Shown piece after piece: positions 39,701-49,960 of a DNA stretch of 64,000 bases. The stretch spans positions 25,412,501 through 25,476,500 of the forward strand of contig NC_135364.1 in NCBI RefSeq assembly GCF_051622035.1, given 5' to 3'. Origin of the DNA: Arctopsyche grandis. Its lineage: Eukaryota > Arthropoda > Insecta > Trichoptera > Hydropsychidae. Each line of letters starts with the position of its first letter. Within the stretch, counting starts at the first letter, position 1. The notes under the pieces are model-generated. The model was not told the DNA's origin and searched no databases. It worked only from the letters and a program-made list of their open reading frames with translations. The position numbers and the translations under genes were made by a program.

Positions 39701-40445
39701 AGAGAGATTTCCATTCAAGGAGTGAGTTCTTACCGCCATAAACTCTTCTCTGTGGTCAGCTTTGACATATAGTCATTCTAGGTATCACTTGGATCACTTA
39801 TGAGTTATTACATGCCATTTAACAGGGTTACTTTGTAAGTGAAAGTAGTTAGTTATGATAATAATAGATTAGCAATTGTTATACTACTTTTTTACAGATC
39901 TTTATCGTGAGACGCCTCTTTGGAGACAACGGATTTATATATGTGAGTGCGGTTTGCAATTTAATATTTTAATAATAACTTTAGTAAAGTATATAAAATT
40001 ACACGAATTACTTTAATATAATTTAAATATGAAAAAGAACTGATAGACAGTTGGGAAACACCGTTTCTGTTTGCTATTATTCTATTAAGTAAAGTTCGTT
40101 AAAGATTTTTGGCTGGAAGCAATTATGTGGAAGATTTATTGCTTCTGTGGGACCGACTTGGCTGGCGAAGGACCCTTTTTTTGTATTCAGGTAGGGAGAT
40201 GTATCTCGTTTGACACCGATTTGACACAAAAATTAGCACAAAATTTTTCGAAATAACTGATATAAAACCGCTTTTTACGACCGATTTGCTGTTTATTTTT
40301 ACACATAAATTATACTAGGATGCAATTAGTAAAATAAGTGATTAGATGGTTAAGTTAAATTTCGTGCAATAGCCGGGTTTAAGCGAGTAATAGCGGGAGG
40401 AACGCAGAAGCACGTCCTCCTCACATGACACGAAAGACCGAACTC
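36768..40445 (-). mobile_element. Full-length RTE-clade LINE
   Basis: The element has a 5' UTR of about 700 bp beginning GAGTTCGGTCTTTCGTG (40445), one intact ORF, a very short 3' end and a (ATG)n tail of trinucleotide repeats (36768-36786). A perfect 12-bp duplication CGGATGTTATAT flanks it (36756-36767 and 40446-40457). The arrangement (single ORF with endonuclease and reverse transcriptase, simple-repeat tail, no poly-A) suits the RTE clade. The intact ORF and exact TSD point to a young insertion. A second copy starts at 63055. Confidence 0.93.
36782..39739 (-). CDS. RTE ORF2: endonuclease and reverse transcriptase
   Basis: This 985-residue protein should nick target DNA and reverse-transcribe its own RNA there (target-primed reverse transcription). 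An APE-type endonuclease domain spans about 50-290: YNVRT (Asn56), E85 in SEVRRK, GDFNA (190-194), NEIDFI (255-260) and SDHR (281-284). The reverse transcriptase occupies about 490-800, with YRPISLLSAVYKLF, QAGFR, DYEKAFD, GVRQGDTISPKLFN and the catalytic FADD (730-733). The C-terminal part contains YGCETWTL and the GHVARR region common in RTE proteins. No internal stop is present and all catalytic residues listed are intact. The start is the first ATG after the 5' UTR and is shared with the copy at 63761. Confidence 0.95.
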   Translation of the reverse strand: MAVRTHSLNGNLSQVPPFSQHILDKCEKNNIQTSNKVRVTMDDSLANRNLYLATYNVRTLSSEGSVLALENELESIKWDLVGLSEVRRKQENQIILKSGNCLYWRGLPNGRIGGVGFLINKRIERNIIEINDISERICYVVLRISSRYTCQIFQVYAPTSSHPDEEIEDFYEKLQGAYDNSRHHFKIIMGDFNAKIGQKANTERAVGNFGTGQRNDRGDRLIEFAEHNRLFITNSFFRKNTNNKWTWESPKGDRNEIDFILTNALHSVKDVSVLSKVDIGSDHRLVRAKMAININCERRKLIKGCSNSPDFAQLRSRKKEFELELGNRYGKLNPEADIEELNTVISSVLTSTGKKLGGFRKQIKLSKISAETKNLIKHKRNLDRDNNKQEYNLVNKEIKKRIVRDVRDFNSKLIENTIKNNRSLKKCKQDLFLGKNQMIAIRSESGVIIRNREEIIDRVYTFYAKLYENDNGQFPTLESTHGQRVPAVLPSEVEAALKTAKNGKTPGEDNIPIDLLKCGGPPLINILARLFSKCIQNQAIPEGWNNATIILIHKKGDKSDIKNYRPISLLSAVYKLFTKVITERLKNILDENQPIEQAGFRANFSTMDHLQVVGELIERANEYQRPLCLGFVDYEKAFDTVSHNAVLNALKTQGVPEPYVGLLATIYKNATASVKIFSGTDRFSIGKGVRQGDTISPKLFNAVLEGVFRKLDWDTAGVSINGRFLSHLRFADDIVLVARDSADLLIRLTQLDRESRKVGLKINVDKTKLMFNSYCMPDSIPLDDKPVEVVNNYLYLGQIIDMSGSKNEEIKRRMKLGWSAFGRMNAVFKSKMPLCLKKRIFDQCVLPVMTYGCETWTLNAKMQNKIQCTQRSMERCMLGITRKDRKRNTWVRNMTRVVDIVDRVKRLKWQWAGHVARRMDERWTKEVLEWYPREGKRVKGRPQGRWVNEIRKMCGMRWMSVAQNRDEWKRVGEAFIQQWMANGCK

Positions 40446-40906
40446 CGGATGTTATATATGTTATTATATATTCCAAAACTATGTAGTTCCATCTTCTTCA
40501 TTGTTGTTAAAATGTAATGCTCACAATCTAAATGCCAAGCCACAATATAAAATACTCGGCAGTTAGGGATTTTCATCGGAAAATTATACTATAGTTATAA
40601 ATTCACAAATTCCAGTGTATACCAGTCTTTATAAACGTTGACAAATAAATGACACGGATTACACGACCCGTGTTCAATACATTTTTTTTTCAATGCTACC
40701 TGGAAATGCTTAGCGGTTAGTATTCTTATTTAATTTGTACATGCTCAATATACAACACCTATCGGCGTTTTTAAGGCCCACAAACTTGTTGGCAAAACGT
40801 CGATCGGCGTTGGTCAGCATTCAAAGGGTTAACTCTTAGGTTTTTGCGTTTAATTTCCTATTATGCCTCTAATATTAATATTAAAATAAGATAATACTGT
40901 AAATAC
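40446..40906. other. Spacer; possible piggyBac-like end
   Basis: No gene is seen. Near 40820-40834 the sequence CATTCAAAGGGTTAA resembles one terminus of a piggyBac-type element adjoining TTAA, but no partner terminus was found. Confidence 0.3.
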
Positions 40907-41540
40907 TGTAGCATATGCTAAAGAGCCGCCGTTACAATTGGTTTTCGAGGATAATCTCCAGGCTTAAGTGCTGTCGGCTAACAATGGAGACCCCTGAATG
41001 GACTTAGTGGTCGGTAACGGCATTCGGTCGCTTCCCGCTGGAGTTCTCAGAACTGACAGCGTGAGACCGTGGGACTGCATATCTGGTACGTGCATTGATG
41101 TATAATACACTAGATCCGCCCTCACATCTTATACTGGTCTCCCTTTTGGGGCATGCAAAATACATGGCGCATGCACAGTTTCTACCTGCAGAGTAGGTAC
41201 CATGCACAGTAGGTACCGCTGCGTCGTAGGGAAAAAAAACATTTTTTCCCAACTTCCCCGCTAGTTAAACCCCCCGCACCCCTCAGTCAGTGAAGACAAG
41301 ATCTCCGACCAAAATCACACGTCAGGGCCCATCTATGTTAATTATACATCAATGGGTACGTAAAAAACGCGTCGAGGAAGATCGCAGTGAGTGACCTGCC
41401 CTTTATAAGCACGTACTTAGGCCATATAAAGGCATTCTGGATGGAGCACTGGCAGTGCGTGGATCTCCTTAATCAACCAATAAATGCTGTGAAGCGACAT
41501 TGGCCGTTTATTTGGATCCTCCACCCACCTCTACGTAACA
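40907..41540 (+). mobile_element. Solo LTR, longer variant
   Basis: It starts TGTAGCATATGCTAAAGAGC and ends CACCTCTACGTAACA. ATAC precedes and follows it (40903-40906 and 41541-41544), a 4-bp target duplication. Much of it aligns with the other LTR copies. It carries an additional internal block including CCCCGCTAGTTAAACCCCCC and an AATAAATG near 41490. Confidence 0.75.
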
Positions 41541-41555
41541 ATACTAACAATAAAC

Positions 41556-41645
41556 ATAATCATTGGATCAGTGGCTATTAAAGTAGACCTGAAATGTATT
41601 GTGAACATAATATGAACAATAAAAAGCTTTCAAAAATTAAAATTG
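41556..41645 (+). repeat. Jockey-like LINE 3' UTR tail
   Basis: AATCATTGGATCAGTGGCTA, AATGTATTGTGAACATAA and AATAAAAAGC are in the same order as at 62876-62965. Confidence 0.55.
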
Positions 41646-41649
41646 ATTT

Positions 41650-42410
41650 TTTTAGAAATTAGACTGATTTAACCCAGTAGTCGTTTTTATAAGACAATAT
41701 ATACTTATGTATAATTAAAGTGAATACAATAATATATCATAAAATGACTGAAAAAATAAAATAAAATAATTTAATCCTGCGGAAAAACGGTATCCTGCTG
41801 CGAAAAGTGGTATACTGAGTGACAAATTAGTATCGCGACAGTGTATCAGTGCCACAAAGCGTACCGACATTCTTCCTGTGCTTTAAATTATTCACCGGCG
41901 TAAATATAAAATTTATTTCTCTGAAATTTTCAAAATAAAAATGGAATATTGGTTGAAAATGCGAACGAATTTAAACAACTTCAAAATTGTATTGTACTCT
42001 CACTAAGACTATCATTGTAGCTACCATTACTCAGTTTCCATTGATATTGAACAAAAACGTTACATGAAATATTAAGAATAGCTTATTTTATAAAGATTTA
42101 CCACATTTCATACCCAAAACGATCGATTTTCAATTCAAATCTAAACTCAAAGAATTTTTTTTAAATTTATTACAGTTTTCAAATCTTTGAATGCTGCGCA
42201 AAGTGAATTTCACTCACACAAACACACACACACACACACACATTTAAGAATAATATTCTCGCAGCAAGTAAGCGACTATCTTGACAACTAAACGTGAATT
42301 TTCCACCACTATAATGGAAAACTCTGAAAATCATACAATTCACAGAAAGACAAAAAAAAATACACAATCTAGATAGAACTAGAACATCACTTAGCGACAT
42401 ACAAACTTAA
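41650..42410. other. No gene recognised; short (CA)n
   Basis: This is A/T-rich DNA with a CA run near 42216-42242. The small ORF overlapping the CA run is an artefact of that run. Confidence 0.4.
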
Positions 42411-42607
42411 TCTAATATATAATTTCGAAAGAGACTTAATCGAAAAACAGATCAAAGTTTCTATGATGACGATTCGATATGGTTGAGTATTATTTTTTTC
42501 CATTCAAATAAATTAAATAAAAAAACAAATAAATATTTACCATTAGATTCGCCATGTTTAAGCTGTTTACATTACAAATACTGAGCGAAGCCGGGTAAAA
42601 CAACTAG
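42411..42607 (+). mobile_element. Short Helitron, family B
   Basis: It begins A|TCTAATATATAATTTCGAA and ends TGAGCGAAGCCGGGTAAAAC..CTAG before T. It is 197 bp and collinear with 57313-57511 (inverse orientation). Confidence 0.75.
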
Positions 42608-42825
42608 TGTAATATAAACACTAACATATCATTACATATGCTCATTTTTTTCATTAGGCTGGCTTTAAACCAGTACACCACGACGGCCGACAAATGATTT
42701 GTTCTGAATTTAATATATGTATGTATGTATATGTAATTTATAATATTAAAGGTTGCGAGGTCAATGACCGGGGTTGTGGTCATAATACACAATTGTAGGT
42801 TTTGGGATTTGTAAATTAAAAATAT

Positions 42826-43088
42826 CTTTTTGACTTCCGTCACGCGATGTAAAAATACGTACTTTTCATATTATCCAATTCCGATTCCGATTTTGACTTT
42901 GATGTTGACTTCGGGTTTTATAATTTTACTATTATTTTTTATTGCATAATTTAATTTGGCATAAACGATTCCCGATTTCTGTTTCAGTTCCGATTCCGAT
43001 TAATTATTACTATTCATATTGTAACTTTATTTTAAATCATGTATCAATCCCAAAGCACCCGTTGAAATTTCAACCGGCATAAAACTAG
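42826..43088 (+). mobile_element. Helitron-like end, family C
   Basis: The 3' end has the perfect hairpin GTTGAAATTTCAAC, then CGGCATAAAA, then CTAG before T, so it follows the Helitron rule. The 5' border near 42826 is a guess, taken from an A|TC step. The interior has repeated CCGATTCCGATT words. Confidence 0.45.
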
Positions 43089-43111
43089 TTATAAATATTA
43101 ACAATACAAAT

Positions 43112-43185
43112 AGATAATGATTAATGGATCAAGAGCAATTAAAATACCTTTAGGTGTACTATGAAATGCTTTTAAAAATCAAATC
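43112..43185 (+). repeat. Jockey-like LINE 3' UTR tail
   Basis: AATGATTAATGGATCAAGAGC and ATGCTTTTAAAAATCAAATC match the tail at 62876-62965, with decay. Confidence 0.45.
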
Positions 43186-43323
43186 GATACCATTTTCACA
43201 TACCTTTGATGCAATTCTGTAGGCAGAGCGTAAGTCACCTTTTATTATTTTTATAATACACCGTTCTTGCTCTATTCAATCTTGTAATTATATAATATAA
43301 TATCATATAATAATATTCAATCA

Positions 43324-43748
43324 TGCCAGCAGTATGGCTCGGTGGTTGCGTTTATGTTTAGCGTCGAGAGGTTACTGGCTTCGATCCCATGCTAATCTTT
43401 AATGCTGCTTGTCAGACTTGGATATTTGTGACTCAAAGTCGATCGTTTCCTATCAGAGTTTGCCAATTTATATGATTACATTGTTGAAACGACTCCTTCA
43501 CCAATTTGGCAAAAACCATCATACCGGCTGTGTCACAAATACCTGAATTTGATTTATGTACAATATGTAAAAAATTATGTACAAGTCTAAATCCATAGAT
43601 GTCTCTATGGATTAATTAATTGTTCATTTCGTTTTCTTCAGCCTCTCTAAATACAGAGATTTATGTAATAAAAAATGCTTCAATATTTGTAATTAATTTT
43701 CTTGAAAGGCGCTTTGTGGTTTACCTGTTAGACCTTCCTGGTATACAT
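43324..43748 (+). repeat. tRNA-derived SINE, near complete
   Basis: Head GCCAGCAGTATGGCTCGGTGG, B-box-like GGCTTCGATCC, body GTCGATCGTTTCCTATCAGA, tail AAAGGCGCTTTGTGG and GACCTTCCTGG. Confidence 0.75.
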
Positions 43749-43767
43749 TGTATATATGTATACATAG

Positions 43768-44195
43768 CCAACAGTATGGATTGGTGGTTGCGCTTATATT
43801 TAGCACCGAGAAGTTACCGGGTTCGATCCCATGCTAATCTTTAATGCTGCTTATCAGACTGGGATATTTGTGTCTCCAAGTCGATCGTTTCCTATCAGAG
43901 TCTGCCAATTTATCTGATTGCATAGTTGAAAAGGTTCCTCCATCAAATTGCCAAAAAACATCATACCCGCTGTGTCACAAATACCTGAATTTGATTTATG
44001 TACAATATGTAAAAAAATATATACAATTCTATATCCATAGATGTCTCTATGGATTAATTAATTAATTGTTTATTACGTGTTCTTCAGAACTACTCTCGAA
44101 CTACAGCGATCTATGTATGTAATAAAAAATGCAATATTTATCTAGGAAGGCGCATTGTGGTTTACCTGTTTGTCCTTCCTGGTATATATCTATGT
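43768..44195 (+). repeat. tRNA-derived SINE, near complete
   Basis: It lies directly behind the previous SINE in the same orientation and has the same subfamily features: GTTCGATCCCATGCTAATC, ATAGATGTCTCTATGGATTA and tail AGGAAGGCGCATTGTGG with CCTTCCTGG. The tandem arrangement may reflect insertion into the A/T-rich tail of the first. Confidence 0.75.
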
Positions 44196-44199
44196 AAAA

Positions 44200-46060
44200 A
44201 TAAAATAAAATCAAGTATGTATTATTGCTATATGAGAGATTTAGACTGATTTTAAAGGCGATACTTTTTGTATCGCGCCTACTGTTAATATGTATCTTTG
44301 GTTATAGGCGTAGTTTTACCTCAAAATAACTCAACAAAATTTATTATAATATATAAATCTACATACACACATACACTCAGTTATTATATATATACTCAGA
44401 GAGTATATACTAGCGACTCTTAACGTAGGCTGAGGCTTAATGCAGTCGTCAAGCGATTGATGGCACTCTCCTAATGGACGCCCCAGGTGAGGCCGCGAAA
44501 CGATAGGGGAAAGTAGTCTAAATTGGTCTTCATTTAAATCCTGGGAGCGACAATCTTAAATTAATTACATCTGATGATCATGTCACCTCGTCCTGAGCGA
44601 ACGGCCAGGTACTCGACGTATATAAATTTAAAAAAATATGTATATAAGTTTTTATTCAGTTTCAACGCGGTCTGTTGTTTATTGTTTTCGTTTCATTTTT
44701 CGATGGTGCTTGAGGTATGTCTGTATGTAAGTTCTCACGTTGTATCGAACAATCGAAAGTGTGCTGCAACTATTGTGTGTGTGTGTTAACGTTAGACAAA
44801 GCTTTAAAAATAATGCAAATCAAAACTTAAATTGGTTCCCCTAAATATGATGTTGTTTTAAAATCAAAATCGTCGCAGCCTCTTCAACGCGGCGTTACGC
44901 ACAACGCAAACAGCCGAAACGAAGATTAGCTCTAGGGGTGAATCGACGAGGGTTGGTGCCTAAATACTGTAGGGTTTATCTTATAACTGTTTCCTGTTCG
45001 AATTTAATGTATGTATTTTTATATGGATTCGTTTATTTTTTTAAATACTACATAATTTTGTTGTGCAATCAAAAATGAAGTTAATATTCATACTATTACG
45101 TATGTGTGTTAATTATAAATATTACGCCAGAGCAAAATATGCAAAATTTTGAATGAACCTAAAAGAAAAATTGCGTCGTATCAAGGGAGCGTTCAATTTA
45201 AAAAAAATCATTGACCAACCAATCAATTCATCTCAACAAAAATCATGCAAAAGTGATCTATTTTTTTTTTTAAGTTTCGATTTCAAAAAACAGGCTAAAT
45301 ACTCGCCTATTTTAGTTTATTTGGGTCAGTTTTGATGCGTTTTGACTAATAAACGAAAATCTAAAGTGGCCGTTTTGCTTGAAAGTCCCATAAAAAGTTG
45401 ATTTTTGTATGGCGGAAGCGATCTTTTTAGAAAATCTTTTTTTACTTTATCTACATATGTACTTAGTAACAATAGATGAAGTTTTGTGATCATGCGAAAA
45501 TTCGAACTCGACATTTTGACTGATTCGAACTCAGAATCAATCACCGATCACGTTTTCATGATCTAGACAAAATGCGATCGGTTACAAGATATGAACGTTT
45601 AAAAAAATGCACAATTTTTACAGTTTTTAGACTTTTGCGGTCTGTAACTCAAAATCTAGTATTGCTGTGCTCAAAGTGAGTATTGGAATCAATAGTAACA
45701 TGTTTTTTATATTGATTGTGATTTTTTATTCTTTTAAAATACCTACAATTAATTGTCTAGCGAATTTTAGCGAGTCAAAAATATATATTTTTTTACGGAG
45801 TTTTTCTCCGTGCTATTTCGCGTTTATTTGGCCAGTTTTTTTTATTTCACTACGTTTATAAAGATTGGTTTTCTATCACAAAATATTTAGCGGTAATTGC
45901 GTTAGAAAGACTTTAACTACTTTAAAGACTAGGACTTGAAAATCTGATAAATTATCATATTCAAATTCAGTGGGTCAAACTTAGTAAAGATCGATTAGTC
46001 TCCGCTCTGGTAACTTAAAAACGTGATTTTTTTGTTGCTCAGTGTTATAGGAATAATTTA
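44200..46060. other. No gene recognised; one dispersed repeat copy
   Basis: The interval includes the inverted copy (45437-45570) of the repeat at 33975-34105. The part 44440-44620 is CpG-richer and unlike the repeats. Otherwise it is A/T-rich DNA with short ORFs. Confidence 0.4.
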
Positions 46061-46064
46061 AAAA

Positions 46065-46265
46065 ATGAAAACAATATTTTACAATATCATTTGCATTTTT
46101 AAAGTATTATTTACTATTTATAAGAATGTCGTATATTCATTGATCATTATATTGGTGTGTATTATTAAAGTGTCCAGTGAAAAATCGTGTAGAAGCGATG
46201 ATTCGGAAGGGCTTCCTTCACAAAGAAATAAATTAACACTTGCAGGAAGACGACTCAATAACTGA
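46065..46265 (+). CDS. Hypothetical small secreted or membrane peptide
   Basis: The 66-residue ORF starts MKTIFYNIICIFKVLF and has a second hydrophobic run (VVYSLIIILVCIIKV) resembling a signal or membrane segment. A polar tail with SCRSDDSEG and LAGRRLNN follows. GRR would be an amidation and cleavage motif in a neuropeptide precursor. A pyrimidine-rich stretch ending in CAG lies about 25 bases upstream, and AATAAA follows 20-25 bases after the stop. I do not recognise a family, and a chance ORF in A/T-rich DNA is quite possible. Confidence 0.25.
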   Translation: MKTIFYNIICIFKVLFTIYKNVVYSLIIILVCIIKVSSEKSCRSDDSEGLPSQRNKLTLAGRRLNN

Positions 46266-46304
46266 CTAATTCAATATAATTCGCAAAATAAATAATTGAT
46301 TAAT

Positions 46305-46415
46305 GAAGGCAGGGCTCCAGCCCTGCGGTAGGGATGAAGATGGATTAGCACTCGGGCGGGCGACAAACGCCTGCCCTTTTGTTCCCTCGAGTGCTACTGC
46401 GGGTGGCAACACCTA
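46305..46415 (+). other. GC-rich multi-hairpin segment
   Basis: Three hairpins lie side by side: GCAGGGCT/AGCCCTGC with a 2-base loop (46309-46326); TAGCACTCG/CGAGTGCTA (46346-46396) enclosing GGGCGGGCG/CGCCTGCCC with an ACAAA loop; and GGTG/CACC closed by GCAA, a GNRA tetraloop (about 46402-46413). The compact architecture in A/T-rich surroundings suggests a structured RNA, possibly a ribozyme or the 5' end of a retroelement. No known class was matched. Confidence 0.35.
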
Positions 46416-46711
46416 ATGTACTCACCAAATATTAATGTGATCATCAGTTAAAACACTTACATGCGCTCAACCACTCCCTAGACTACGTATATATTATTTT
46501 TTTCACGGCGAACGTAACGCCCCCATGCTCTGAATAGCATAGCAAACAAACGAGAGAGAGTCGCCTCTATTTGCTCTACGAACATATTTTTTAGACCACT
46601 GTCTGAACAAAATTAATTTAAATAAAACAAAAAACCACCACTTTCATACAAAAGAGCTCAATTTTTTACTAATCAGGGAACTTTTTACCGATTTGCTCAT
46701 TATTATCCTCA

Positions 46712-46925
46712 TTTGATTTTTAAATGCTTATATATTAATGCTCTTATATTTATTTTTATAGCTACTGATCTACTGATCATTTTCTATTTTACAATTTTAA
46801 TTTAATTTTGTTAGCAATTATAGTAATATATTATTCTAATGTTAATGTACAGCATAATAGGAAATATAGCTCAAAAACCTATTTACAATTATTATAAATG
46901 CTCACAATACATCTAACACATAATA
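46712..46925 (-). repeat. Jockey-like LINE 3' UTR
   Basis: On the minus strand it carries CCTATTATGCTGTACATTAA, TGATCAGTAGATCAGTAGCT and the end AAGCATTTAAAAATCAAAT, collinear with 62340-62965. Confidence 0.6.
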
Positions 46926-47450
46926 TGAACTAAAGTCTTCGTTTATTTTATCCAGGTAAGCCAGTTATCAATACAATTTTTGTTATTAATCCAAAAGAAT
47001 AGTCGAAATATGATTTTTTCTAAGTGCAATTTTATTTAATTCTCATATAAAGATAATTTAATATATTATCCCTATTAATTAGATTCAGATTCGTGTAAAT
47101 ATGAGTAAATACTAGTACGAGCTTTTTGCTCGCAATTTTACCGATTTAAATTTCAGCAAACTTCCAATTAACCCTTTTTAAACAAAAACAAAAAATATTG
47201 TGGTCAGAACATTATCCCAATAAACATGTTTCAATAGAAAATACTCAATATAAAAGAGTATTAACAATGAAAAAAAATCCCAAATAAAAATACGTATTTT
47301 TGACTTTGATTTAAACTGGACGACTATTTAGAGAGATTTGAAAGCTGAAAATTACTACAAATGAAAGATAAAATACCCGACTATAGATTCCAATATTCAT
47401 TTTGAACAGGAAATTGACATATTTTGAGACATCAACCTAACAACATCAAG
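46926..47450. other. No gene recognised
   Basis: A/T-rich DNA with no paired repeats and no credible ORF. Confidence 0.4.
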
Positions 47451-47453
47451 ATA

Positions 47454-47905
47454 GCCAGCAGCGTGGCTCGGTCGTTAAGCTTCTGCTTAACACTGAGAGG
47501 CGCCGAGTTCGATCCCTTGAGCTGACCTCGATTGAAAAGAATTTTTCTGAGTATATCTGTAATGCTGCTGGTCAGACCAGGATTTGTGACTCCTGGTTGA
47601 TCGTTTCCTATCAGAGTTTGCCAATTTTCTCTGATTTCATTGTTGAAACGATTCCCGATTAAAAATTGGCTAAAAATCCTTCCTACCAACTATGTCACAA
47701 CTATTTGAGTATGATTAATGTAAATATTACAATAAAAATGTATGTACAATTCATAGATGTCTCGTTAATTGTCGAGTTTAAGTCAGTGTCTCGTAATTTA
47801 GCGACTTATGTATATAATAAAAAAATGCTGTATTGTTTGTAATTTGGCCAGGAAGGCGCATTGGGGTTTACCTGTAATGCCTTCCTGGTATGAAATAAAA
47901 AAAAA
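47454..47905 (+). repeat. tRNA-derived SINE, near complete
   Basis: It begins AGCCAGCAGCGTGGCTCGG, with B-box-like GAGTTCGATCCC, body GATCGTTTCCTATCAGAG and tail GCCAGGAAGGCGCATTGGGG with GCCTTCCTGG, then a poly-A run. Confidence 0.85.
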
Positions 47906-48834
47906 AAAAAAGATATAGAAAAATCGCGCGATTTAAGAAAACACATATATCTCAGAATCTCGAGCAAATCAGCATTTTTTATTACCAGATTCGTGTTCAC
48001 TGGGGATATATCTATAAGAAAAGTCATATCTCGTCTCTGAACCAAAAAAAAGTCGTCAGTTGTCGAACAGTGCTATTATTACATTTCTCTGGGTACAACA
48101 CTATTTTGTTAACAATAATGATATTGTCCTCATTAAATTTGGTATACGCCAACAAACAAATCAAATCGTAGCATAAAACCACATTTCTCACTAAGTGAGT
48201 GTTTAGACTTATCGTAGTTTCGAATTAGGCGATTCAGATTCCTTTGTCTAAATCGAGAAGTATGTATTTGTACATACATACAATATATAGTATACATATG
48301 TACGTACATACATGCCGTCGCGTTTAATTTAATGACACGTCACGGTTGGTGATGTATATAGTAGGCTTTCGGGGTCCAGGAATAGGATCAGGGGTGTACG
48401 GTATCGGTTCGCGGTCCACAGACTCCAACCCCCGTCCGGTGTCAGGGGTCGTTAAATCGCGACACTAATCCCGCTGTCATCAAGCCTCTATCAGATCGCT
48501 ATTATTTCTAGCGGTTCGCTTTTTAAGTTTCGCCCGTTTCGCTGTGGCTGGAATGCTTCGAATAGGGGTGAAATTTTGTTGCGATTCCGCCTATTTATAT
48601 AATGAAGGGGATTGCCGAATACAATGCTTTCCAAACCCAAAACGTATTTGTATATATATTTATTAAAAAAATATACTGAGCTGTGTTCGATTTTGAATAC
48701 ATTGCACAGTGGTCTATATTCGATCTATAAGAGGATGTAAATAGGGTTCGGTGATTATTCAAAAGTCACTAAAATCAATATAACGGAACATCTGGTAGCC
48801 GAAAAGTCCATCATACTAACAATAACTATCATAC
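47906..48834. other. No gene recognised
   Basis: The part 48330-48600 is less A/T-rich and contains CCAACCCCCGTCCGGTG and similar. No coding frame or repeat partner was found. Confidence 0.35.
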
Positions 48835-49225
48835 TGTTACGTACACCGCGGATTAAGTGAATAGAATCCCAGAGACTGTGTGACCGTTCAAGGATTATCT
48901 GTTAACGGATTAATTAAGTGCTTGCACTTAGAGGCGATAGAGATTATATCTAGACTCTAAGTGCATATAGGCTAAACAATGACCGTTGTTAATCCCTTCG
49001 CAAAACTGACCCATACCGTGGGAAGACATATCCGAATACGTGACTATACAATAGGTAAACAGATTAGACGTCCTGAGAGATCTACCCTTTATAAGGCGGT
49101 ACGTAGGCGATATCAGGTCATTCTGGACTGAGCACTGCCAGTGCGTGTATCTCCTTAATCATCAATAACTGATGTGAAACGACTAAGGCCTTTTACTTGG
49201 ATCATCCACCCACCCCTACGCAACA
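48835..49225 (+). mobile_element. Solo LTR, complete short form
   Basis: It runs from TGTTACGTACACCGCGG to CACCCCTACGCAACA (391 bp, TG..CA). ATAC flanks both sides (48831-48834 and 49226-49229). It defines the borders used for the other copies. No coding region is attached. Confidence 0.8.
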
Positions 49226-49375
49226 ATACTAACGAGAACTCTATTGCCAAATATTCCGTATTCGCGATTTTCATGGCAAAAATTGTCTTTTGGGCGATCG
49301 CAATGCGAGTAATAATCCAATTACCGTAAATACAAACTATTCTCATACATTCTTCTGTTTTAGTGATATGTTTAT

Positions 49376-49960
49376 TAAATCGTGTTATAAGCTGTAGTTT
49401 ATATTAAAATTATGTCGAAAAATCGAAAATGCAACGCCAACAAATCACATAATCAACTGCACCCCGATCAATTTAGGTCTTCCTGAAAGACTTACTTCAG
49501 CTTAAACCTATGGATTTTAGAAATTAAATCGCTAACTGCAGTGAAAATAAATGAGAGTGAAAAGAGTAACTGTTTTGACTATTAAACTGTTTATACTGTG
49601 AGTTGTAAAGGGGCGGTAAAAAGCCATGCTTGGATAGCTAGCTGTCATCGCTTCGGTTTGGCATAAGTTTATGATTAAACTCCTCTAGCTACATGTCAGA
49701 TATATAAAATTACTTTGTTTGATAGCCGCTGTATGTTGGTTAGTAGGGGTTCCAAAAAACCACCCGAAAGAAAAAGCCGGTTTTCTGTTTTTTTACAAAT
49801 AAAAAGCCGGTTGAGATTTTTTGGAAGTTTTAAATTTTTATATCGAATTTTTTTTTTAAACATGTATATTATTTGCAAAAAAAGAATTGCGAATTGAAAT
49901 TATGAACTTTCATAAGATCGTTATTACATACATATATATTATTATTACAGATATCACAGC
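49376..49960 (-). repeat. Dispersed repeat, inverse of 35400-36030
   Basis: GGGGCGGTAAAAAGCCATGC, TTGGATAGCTAGCTGTCATC and CCTCTAGCTACATGTCAG are the reverse complements of blocks at 35.4-35.8 kb, in reverse order. Confidence 0.6.
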
